A stretch of 64,000 nt of DNA from Magnolia sinica. Its lineage: Eukaryota > Streptophyta > Magnoliopsida > Magnoliales > Magnoliaceae. The stretch spans positions 18,249,586-18,313,585 of the forward strand of contig NC_080589.1 in NCBI RefSeq assembly GCF_029962835.1, written 5' to 3'. Positions 56,640 through 64,000 of this stretch are shown one piece after another (within the stretch, counting starts at the first letter, position 1; the number at the start of each line of letters is the position of its first letter). The position numbers were made by a program, and so were the translations under genes. The notes beneath the pieces are model-generated. The model was not told the origin of the DNA. It was given only the letters and a program-made list of their open reading frames with translations, and searched no databases.

Positions 56640-57947
56640 CTAACGGCTGTAATCAATAACAGGAACGATGTTTGACCTACACTTTCTCAACATAGAGACA
56701 TGGAAAATATTGTGGACGCCAGACAACCGAGATGACAAGGTAAGCCGATAGGTCACGGCGCCAATGTGCCCCTTGATCTTAAAAGGTCCTGTGAATCTCA
56801 GGGCAAGCTTGCCCGTTGCTCCAAATCGAACTACGCCCTTCATGGGCGAGACCTTGAGATACACACGGTCCCCTACAACAAACTCCAAGGGACAACGCTG
56901 GCGATCAGCGAAACTCTTCTACCGACTTTGAGCTGGCGCATCCTCTGCCTGATGATATCGATAGCCTCTGATGTCTACTGCATAAGCTCGGGACCTAGGA
57001 GATGGTGCTCTCTGACCTCGGTCCAACAACTTGGTGATCTACACGGTCTATCATATAATGCCTTAAAAGGAGCCATACCAATGGTCGCCTGATAGCTGTT
57101 ATTTTATGCAAACTCAGCCAATCACATATGCTCATCCCAGCTACCCCCGAAATCAATCGCATAGGCCCGAAACATATCCTCTAGGATCTTATTGACCCTC
57201 TCGGTCTGGCCATCGGTTTGCGGATGATACGCGGTGCTGAGCTGCAAATCAGTCCCCATCGCTCTCTAGAAGCTCCCCCAAAACTGAGCCTCGGGTCTCT
57301 GTCAGAAACGATCGAGACTGAAATGCCATGCAGTTTCACAATCTCCTCTACGAATAACTTTGTAAGCCGGTCCATATACCAAATCGCACACATCGCAAGA
57401 AAATGTGCCGACTTCGTCAAACGATCTACAACAACCCAGATGGCGTCGTGACCGCGCTGAGTCCTCGGCAAACCCATAATGAAATCTGTCGACACGTGCT
57501 CTCACTTACGTATTGGGACGCTTAACGACTGTAATAGACCAGGGGTTCTCTGATGTTTGGCTTTGACACGCTGGCATGTGTCACACTCGCCCATAAAATT
57601 GGCGATCTAGCATTTCATCCCCGCCCAAAAATACTGTCGCCTCATATCACGACACATCTTCGTCTAGCCAGGGTGGATAGAAAACCGTGATCGATGTGCC
57701 TCTGTCATAAGATCTCTACGTAACTCAGGAATATTCAAGACACATAATCGGCCTCTGAAGCGAAGTCCACTGTCTGTACCAATATACCAATCTGCCTGCT
57801 CCTTGGTAGTCCTCTACGTGACTTGTCTGTTTGCTGAGCCTCGATCACCCTTGCGACAAGAGAGGGTTGAATCGACAGGTTCGATAGCTGAACAATAAAA
57901 GAATGCAGACCAAACTCGAAGTCATACTTTGCCATATCCTCGAGCAT
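56640..57947 (-). pseudogene. Integrase of element E, broken
   Basis: Minus-strand order: RNase H-integrase linker (57947-57735), zinc-binding HHCC domain at about 57725-57560 (AHRSRFSIH with the His pair, CDTCQRVKAKH with the Cys pair), catalytic core at 57495-57181 (STDFIMGLPRTQRGHDAIWV with first Asp, VDRLTKSAHF, IVSDRDPR with second Asp), and the C-terminal domain at 56888-56640 (GDRVYLKVSPMKGVVRFG, then LSGVHNIFHVSMLRKC). The catalytic Glu region is out of frame. Stops interrupt the zinc domain. The C-terminal block is typical of Del/Tekay-like chromovirus integrases. Confidence 0.85.
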
Positions 57948-57949
57948 GA

Positions 57950-59060
57950 TAAAAAAAAATTCGTTGGTAAAAAACCACTTTTACCGAAAAACTGTTATAT
58001 TTTTAAGATAGAAAATTTTCATGCTATTTTGAAAACTTTCACGGCAAGAGCTTTACTGACGAAAATTTTTGTCGGTAAAAACATTTTTCCCGATGAAAAA
58101 AATTTTCGTCGGCAAAAAACCACTTTCACCGACGAAAATTTTCGTCGGTAAAACTGTTATATTTTTAAGATAGAAAATTTTCACACTATTTTGAAAACTT
58201 TTGCGGTAAGAGTTTTACCAACGAAAATTTTCATTGGTAAAAACATTTTTCCTGATGAAAAAAATTTCGTCAGCAAAAAACTACTTTTACTGACGAAATT
58301 TTTCATCGGTAAAACTATCATATTTTTAAGATAGAAAATTTTCGTGCTATTTTGAAAACTTTTGCAGTGAGAGTTTTACCGACGAACTAAAACTATCAGG
58401 AATAATGTTTTTCCTGATGAAAACCAAATTTTGTCGGTAAAACACTACTTTTACCGACAAAAACCTTTTTCATTGGTAAATGTTTTTCCCGACGACTGAA
58501 AACTGTCGATAATAATGTTTTTACCAACAAGAAATTCCATCGGTAATAATGTTATAATTTTTAAGATGGAAAATTTTCCCGCTATTTTGAAAACTTTCGC
58601 GGTAAGAGTTTTACCGGCGAACCAAAGCCGTCGGGAATAATGTTTTTACCGACAAAAAAAAATTCGTTAGTAAAACTTGTGTTTTAGCGACAAAAATTTG
58701 TTTCGTCGGTAAATGTTTTCCTGACAACTGAAAACCATCGGTAATAATGTTTTTACCGACGAAATCTTTCGTCGGGAATAATGTTATAATTTTTAAGTTG
58801 GAAAATTTTCCCATTAAGAGTTTTATTGACGAACCAAAGCCGTCGAGAATAGTGTTTTTACTGACCAAAATTTTAAGTTAGAAAATTTTCCTGCTACCTT
58901 GAAAAGTTTTGCGGTAAGAGTTTTACCGACGAACCAAAGCCGTCGGAAATAATGTTTTTACTGACGAAAAAGGATTTTGTCGGTAAAAGCATTTTTTGCT
59001 GATGAAAACCATCGGTAATGTTTTTTACCGATGAGCAAATGTTGTCGGTAAAGGTAGTAT
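57950..59060. repeat. CACTA-like hairpin array (TTTTCGTCGGTAAA family)
   Basis: The motif TTTTCGTCGGTAAA and its complement TTTACCGACGAAAA alternate throughout, often as the contiguous palindrome ACCGACGAAAATTTTCGTCGGT. Larger units of about 160-230 bp, each opening TTTTTAAGATAGAAAATTTTC, start near 57991, 58152, 58312, 58545, 58782 and 58868. Such CCGACGAAA / TTTCGTCGG repeats are known from subterminal regions of plant CACTA elements. No CACTACAAGAAA terminus or transposase was found, so only a derivative remains. Confidence 0.65.
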
Positions 59061-59063
59061 GTT

Positions 59064-59064
<1 letters not shown>

Positions 59065-59092
<28 letters not shown>
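59065..59092. repeat. (GT)n microsatellite
   Basis: A run of about 14 GT units at the right border of the hairpin array, followed by a short AT run. Confidence 0.9.
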
Positions 59093-59094
<2 letters not shown>

Positions 59095-59790
59095 CCATAT
59101 ATATATATAGTTTTTATATCATATGAATGGAAATTTTCTTATATATATAATTAAAAGGTAATATTTAAATGATTTGTAATATCACATGAAAAAGAATATT
59201 GAGAAGTTTAGAAATTTTAACAGTGTTTGAGAAAATTTTTGAGAACAAAATGATGCTTTTGAAGAAAAAAAAAATCAGCATTTTGAAAATTTTGAGAAAA
59301 AATTAAAATATGAGAAATTTTTTGAGATTTTGACAATCAAAATTCAGAATTTGTATTTTAAAAATTTTTTGAAATATTTTATAATAAAAATGATATTTTG
59401 TTAAAAGAGTAAAAAAAATATACATTTTGAAAAAAAAAAATTATTTTTAAATGGAAATTGAAATTTATTTGTGAAAAATAAAATTACTAAATTATTAGGC
59501 ACATCCACTAATTGAACCTTTAATCATTTTTGGACAATCTAATCAATTCAGAGTGAAGAGTAAATAACTTCAGATGTTTAAATCAAACTTCACTGAAATT
59601 GTTGATCAATCTTGTATACCCAATATCTTTCTCATATGTAGCCTGATTGAGGTAACTAGTCAAATTGAGAGTATTGATCAGTAAAATACAGTGAATGGAC
59701 CAGACATGTAAAATGGGCCAAATATTCTGGTTAAAATTGTGACCCAACTTACTGACCTCATGAGAACCTAAGAATTGATGTTAATAAGTT
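59093..59790. other. AT-rich spacer, nothing recognised
   Basis: Strongly A/T-rich with many GAAAATTTT-like phrases. 59200-59460 may be decayed hairpin-array sequence. No gene. Confidence 0.4.
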
Positions 59791-60930
59791 TTGTGGGCCC
59801 CATGATGATGTGTGTCAAACATCAACACAGTGGATTTGATGTGTTCCTTTAGGTTATGAGATATCTCAAAAATCATCTGTATACAAAACTCAAGTGGGCC
59901 ATACCATCTAAAACTATATGAAGACATCCTAAAAAATGTAAAAGCACTTGGTGGGGTCCACATGAGTTTTGGATGCGGTTGAAACTTGGTCTGACCCCTC
60001 ATCCAAGTGGGACACACATAATGAGTGGGTTAGATATGTGAATCACATTTAGGCATGCTCAATATATGATTATGAATGTTTTAAGGAAACCCCTCTGCAC
60101 TACATTTAGGTGAGTTATTAATTACCCTTAACATACTGACTAAACTCTGAGGGGTCCACCACTATTTGTTTATTTTATCCACTCCATTTATTCTTGTTAA
60201 CAGATAATTTGAGGTCTAAAGAACAAAAAGGAAGCACATCCAAAGCTCAAGTGAACCACATCACAGGAAATAGCGTGATTGAACCTCTACCATTGAAAAT
60301 TTCTTAGAGGCCACAAAAGATTTGGATCAAGCTGATGTTTGTGTTTTCTTTTCATACATATCTTTTTGATATTATGAACAGGTTGGATGGAAAATAAACA
60401 TTACTATGGGCCCAAGGAAGGTATCAACGGTGGAAATAATTATTCCACACTATTTCGTGTGGCATCATCCACTTGAGCTTTGGATTTACCAAAAATTTAG
60501 GATCAACCCACACCATTCATCCATTTTTCGAGATCATTTTAGAGAATTATCCAAAAAATGAATCATATCCAAAGATTAAATGGACCACACCACAAATAAG
60601 GGGAACAAATTGACTACTCCCCCTTACGTAGGGCCCACCATAACATTTATTTTCCATCTAATCTGTTCATAAGGTCACAAAGACCTGGATGAAGAGGAAA
60701 AACAAATTTCATATTGATCCAAAACTTCTATGACCCCCAAAAGGGTTTCAATGGTAGACGTTCAATCTCCTACATGCTTTTGATTGTGTGGTCTAATTGA
60801 TAGTTAGATCTGTCTTATTTTTTGTCTCAAGCCTTCCGACTAGCTCGCCATATGGATGGATGGTTTGGATATAATGCATACCTCATGATAGGACCCACAT
60901 AACTTGATCATGTCACGTAGCCCCCTCTCT
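59790..60930. mobile_element. Foldback-family elements, decayed copies F11-F13
   Basis: Three partial copies in succession: about 59790-60015 (GGGCCCCATGATGATGTGTG), about 60148-60500 (AGGGGTCCACCACTATTTG, TTGGATCAAGCTGATGTTTG, then a degraded mirror half) and about 60505-60920 (CACCATTCATCCATTTTTCG, then the mirror GGATGGATGGTTTGGATATA). Confidence 0.55.
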
Positions 60931-60935
60931 CAATG

Positions 60936-61488
60936 GCGTAGATTAGATACTGACAGGTTGAGTAGCGAGACTCGCCACTGAAGTTATGTCACCAACTTCT
61001 GTGGGCCCCACCATGATGTATGTTTTGTATCTACACCATCCATTCATTTGGAGAGATCATATTATGGCATAATCCAAAGAATGAGTCAGATCCAAAGCTT
61101 AAGTGGACCTCACTACAGAAAACAGTGAGGAGAGAGTGATGCCCACCATTAAAAAGTTCTAAGGGCCATGAAAGTTTTCGATCAAGCTAAAATTTGTGTT
61201 TGCCCTTCTTTCATGTCTTCTTTAACACATGAACAAGTTGGATCTCAAATAAACATCATGGTGGACCTTCGGAAGGTTTAAACGGTGGGCGTCACTCTCT
61301 CCACTGTTTTCTGTGGTGGGGTCCACTCCAGCCTTGGATCTGCCTCATTCTTTGTATCATACCCTAAAATGACCTCTCAAAATGTATGGATGGTGTGGAT
61401 ACAAAACATACATCATAGTGGGCCCCACATAACTTGGTGATGTCACTTCAGTAGCGAGGCTACTCAACCTGTCAGTAGCTAATCCGCG
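60936..61488. mobile_element. Foldback-family element F14, best-preserved copy
   Basis: The long terminal inverted repeat begins GATTAGATACTGACAGG on the left and ends CCTGTCAGTAGCTAATC on the right. It continues inward through AGTAGCGAG / CTACTCAACC, the blocks AAGTTATGTCACCAACTT and AACTTGGTGATGTCACTT, then GGGCCCCACCATGATGTATG / CATACATCATAGTGGGCCCC. The inverted arms are about 200 bp each and meet in a ~120-bp centre. A possible 9-bp duplication (CCCTCTCTC / CCCTCTGTC) would fit a Mutator-like origin but does not sit exactly at the ends. Confidence 0.7.
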
Positions 61489-61554
61489 TCCCTCTGTCAA
61501 GAGTTGAGCACTGGTTAGGGCACCGACCCTAACAGTTCCTGTTTCAGCTCCTCT

Positions 61555-61850
61555 CTCTCCCTCAATCTCTCTCCCTTCCTCTTGATCTCTCTCTCGATTT
61601 CGATCAGTCTCCCACTCTCTCTCTCCCTCTTCCTCTCCAACTCGGAGCTCGACAAAGAGAGCCTCAACAAGCACAACTAGGTAATTTGTGGTCTGCGCCT
61701 TCTAGGGTTTTTTTCCACCTGTTTCTCTTGGCAAAACCCTCTGCAGCGAAAATGGTGAAAGGGCACAAGGGTTTTTTTCCACCTGTTTCTCTCTTGCAGC
61801 ATGAGGATGTCATACATCTACAAGGCCAAGGTTAAGAAGGATGAAAACCC
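61555..61850 (+). pseudogene. Rearranged remnant of ribosomal protein eL33 (RPL35A) gene
   Basis: Two pieces match the large-subunit protein eL33. ATGGTGAAAGGGCACAAGG (61752) reads MVKGHKG, close to the protein's conserved start. 61801-61839 reads RMSYIYKAKVKK, its conserved internal segment, directly after an acceptor (CTCTTGCAG). A pyrimidine-rich leader (61555-61640) resembles ribosomal-protein 5' regions. Everything between residues ~7 and ~50 is missing, and the reading leaves the family after KK. A 24-bp repeat (GGGTTTTTTTCCACCTGTTT plus CTCT) stands at 61705 and 61769, on both sides of the start codon, suggesting a slip or template-switch rearrangement. It is not functional. Confidence 0.6.
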
Positions 61851-61909
61851 TCTCAATCCTCTCGATCCCTTTGCCCATCTGTCTCCAACTCCCTCACTGT
61901 CAATCACCT

Positions 61910-61911
<2 letters not shown>

Positions 61912-61946
<35 letters not shown>
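61912..61946. repeat. (CT)n microsatellite
   Basis: About 17 CT units, followed by further CT-rich sequence to 61985. Confidence 0.9.
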
Positions 61947-61948
<2 letters not shown>

Positions 61949-61989
61949 TCCCCTCTCTCCCTCGCCCTCTCCCTCTCCCTCCCTTCACC

Positions 61990-62620
61990 AGAAACAGTGA
62001 GTTATTGATCTAATCGAGCTTCTGACGACTGGATTTCGCAGGTGTGGATTGGCTAGAGTTCGGATCTAGTCCGTATGCTTAGGGATTGCATTCATTCCAT
62101 CCATAAGGTTTGAATCCACATTTCCCTGATTTTTCTTACTCAGTTTTTTCTTTCCCCCAAATTTCTGTAGATTTTGGCCAATGAAATCTCTAGTACTATT
62201 TTGATTTGTAATGGCCTCATTCACTGAACGATCGACCAAACTTGTCACATCTGAAAGCCTTCTTTGTGTTGTAAAGTGTACCTCGAACATGGCATCTATT
62301 GTATAATGGCTATAGTGTACATTACCATATGTCAATCTTGATTTTCTTTTGGTTTTGTAATTAGTCTAGGGAATTCTAGAAAAATCTATGATCTTCTGCC
62401 CAATTTGTAGTTCGATTCACTTTGACATCAACTATGATTTAAAATCTGATTGAGTTTTTCTGAGCATTTCAATGTATTTATTTGCCTGTTGCCTCTTTTG
62501 CAGCCGAGAAAAGCAGAAGAGAAAAAGCAGTAGTGTGCATTACAATATGTCAAGATGTTGGCTCCATCTTCAGTAGAAACTGAATCAGGTATCTATGTGC
62601 CTAGGCCCTTTAGTTGTTGG
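61990..62620 (+). other. Possible spliced non-coding transcript downstream of the eL33 remnant
   Basis: Splice-like signals only: acceptors TGGATTTCGCAG (62041) and CTCTTTTGCAG (62503), and a donor after ACTGAATCAG (GTATCT, 62590). The block 62504-62589 contains ATGTTGGCTCCATCTTCAGT, a 12-codon frame. No protein family is recognised. It could be the tail of the same rearranged locus. Confidence 0.2.
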
Positions 62621-62831
62621 AGAAAATAGGACAATCTTGAGCTTTATTTTTATATTTTGAAAAGCATGATGTTGGGCTTTATCTGTTTCTTCTCAGTAGT
62701 AGCAATTTATTGTGTCAGAGAAACATCTCTACCAATATAGATTTGAGAGGCTGACTTGTCATCAACAATGAAATCTTGAACATTGTTATTTGTGATTTGG
62801 CTCTGGAAATTGGGCTGTTTGGATGCCTAGG

Positions 62832-64000
62832 TCTAACACCCCGTACTTTTGCATACTCAGGTGTTACCATTAATCCAAATTTTAGAGTAATGGTGTGAAG
62901 ACACATAATAACCTTAGCATTAGTAACTTTCATTTGATAAATCACAACCCACCACTGAACCTCAATCAATAGAGTACAAAATCCACGATTCAACCATCGA
63001 TAAATTGATTGCTGTAAGTTGAAGCCTATTTATTATTACCCACTTACAAATTGAAATAGTCAAATCTTTAATCAAAGCCATATAAGAGAAGGGATAAATG
63101 ACACTGAATGCCCGACAACAGATGGGCCTAAACTAGGATTTCTGTCACCGGATCACAAGGTAACCTTATATCATCTTTAATCTAAACCTAAGACAATAGT
63201 TCCTCCAAGTCTCATCAATAAGGATTGAAATCCACTAGATCAATCGTTTGGTGTTGGTGCCAACCATCAGATTCCGCTAAGGTTAACTAAGGACCACTAT
63301 AGATCAGATCTAGGGATAATCTGCCCATCAAATTAACGAAAGACCACCTATACAGACCCGAATAAAATTATGGGCCCCACTTGGGCATTAGAATGGGCTG
63401 ACCCTTGTCCCGGGTCTCTGAATTGGAGCCCTGATAAGAATAGACGGTGTGGATTTTGCCTCATACATCCAATGGGGCCCACACGAGGTGCATGTGTACC
63501 TCACCTATCTGTGCACGACGTGCACTAGATGACCCAAGCGGTCAAGTTGGCGCTGACCGACTACCTCCCGAAAAAGGGCGGAAATTCCCCCGCTGCGCCG
63601 TGGCTGTATGAATGGGCGTCCACCCTCACAAGACGTGGTCCACCTCTGGCCACTTTCTGTGAGATCCGAACCGTCCATCGATCTTGTGACATCAGGAAGA
63701 CCATGACCATGACAAACAATCGGGCCCATACAATCGTACTCATGCTCGCGCAAAGAACGTCAAGAGGACTTTCGCTGAGAACGTATTGTGGGCCACTTCG
63801 AGCCATCCTTCAAACAATCCAAGCCATCCATTGGGCAGGTGAGGTCCGGGATACCAAAATCTAAGCATCCAAATCACCCTATGCACATGGGCATGCAAAC
63901 GTGCAGCGGACGGCCTCGAATGGGCAACCATTTTCTCCGAAAAGAGACGTTACAAGATCCTCTTCATGTTAGCGATCCGCGTCCGCGATTCTCCCTCAAT
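62832..64000 (+). repeat. LTR of the long-LTR family, start only (runs off the window)
   Basis: It begins TCTAACACCCCGTAC, with TG changed to TC, and shares GTGCACGACGTGCACTAGA (63515) with the 5' LTR at 42060 (GTGCACGATGTGCACTAGA). Open frames on both strands in 63.5-63.9 kb are LTR sequence. Whether a full element follows cannot be seen. Confidence 0.65.

Larger units (their letters stand above)
41041..57947 (-). mobile_element. Ty3/gypsy element E (Del/Tekay-like), minus strand, truncated
   Basis: Minus-strand order: integrase (57947 to about 56640), a polypurine tract (TTTGGAGGGGAGAGC, 56337-56323), then a 3' LTR from 56322 to 41041 that is itself split by a 11.5-kb insertion (41520-53028). 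The LTR begins TGTAAGACCCG and ends GGGGCGTGACA. Everything upstream of the integrase (gag to RNase H, 5' LTR) is missing, and a CACTA-like hairpin array abuts the break at about 57950. Confidence 0.85.

Noticed and set aside
61912..61985. Regulatory GAGA/CT element of a promoter
   Set aside because: It is a simple (CT)n expansion. With no functional gene downstream a regulatory role is not supported.

Overview
The window looks like a retroelement-rich intergenic stretch of a large flowering-plant genome. Plant-type Ty3/gypsy clades (Tat, Athila and a Del/Tekay-like lineage with very long LTRs), tRNA-derived SINEs, hAT and PIF/Harbinger-like non-autonomous elements and CACTA-like hairpin repeats account for most of it. 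A very abundant foldback repeat built around GGGCCCACCATGATGTATG is scattered throughout. From memory of such repeats I infer a magnoliid, but that is an inference and not a measurement.

Layout. 107-519: Harbinger-like MITE. 1679-4770: degraded Tat-clade pol (minus) with two RNase H domains. 4918-5360: foldback element. 5729-8770: three exon-like blocks (plus) of an unrecognised gene, with a MITE nest in the first intron. 9241-12783: the one convincing gene, a two-exon minus-strand armadillo-repeat membrane protein of 835 codons. Its intron holds a short copia-type LTR with a primer-binding site. 12.8-22.3 kb: foldback elements, SINEs with target-site duplications, and a 1.5-kb hAT-like element with perfect termini and an 8-bp duplication. 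22361-28275: a pol-less Athila-type element (minus). 29068-34815: an Athila LTR (plus) split by a complete 4.55-kb solo LTR. 34990-39560: an unusual array of direct and inverted modules with divergent TATA-like signals. 39809-41040: a Ulp1-type protease pseudogene. 41041-57947: a Del/Tekay-like element (minus) whose 3' LTR is split by a second long-LTR element (plus, 41520-53023). 57950-59060: CACTA-like hairpin array. 59.8-61.5 kb: more foldback copies. 61.55-61.85 kb: rearranged remnant of a ribosomal protein eL33 (RPL35A) gene. 62832-64000: start of another long LTR of the same family, running off the end.

The insertions can be ordered by nesting. The long-LTR element at 41.5-53.0 kb is younger than the LTR it splits, and that LTR is younger than the Ulp1 sequence it abuts. 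The solo LTR is younger than the Athila LTR. The hAT-like element landed in the terminus of an older foldback element. No retroelement here has an intact set of domains. I saw no standalone tRNA or rRNA gene and no CRISPR array. All identity statements are by eye.
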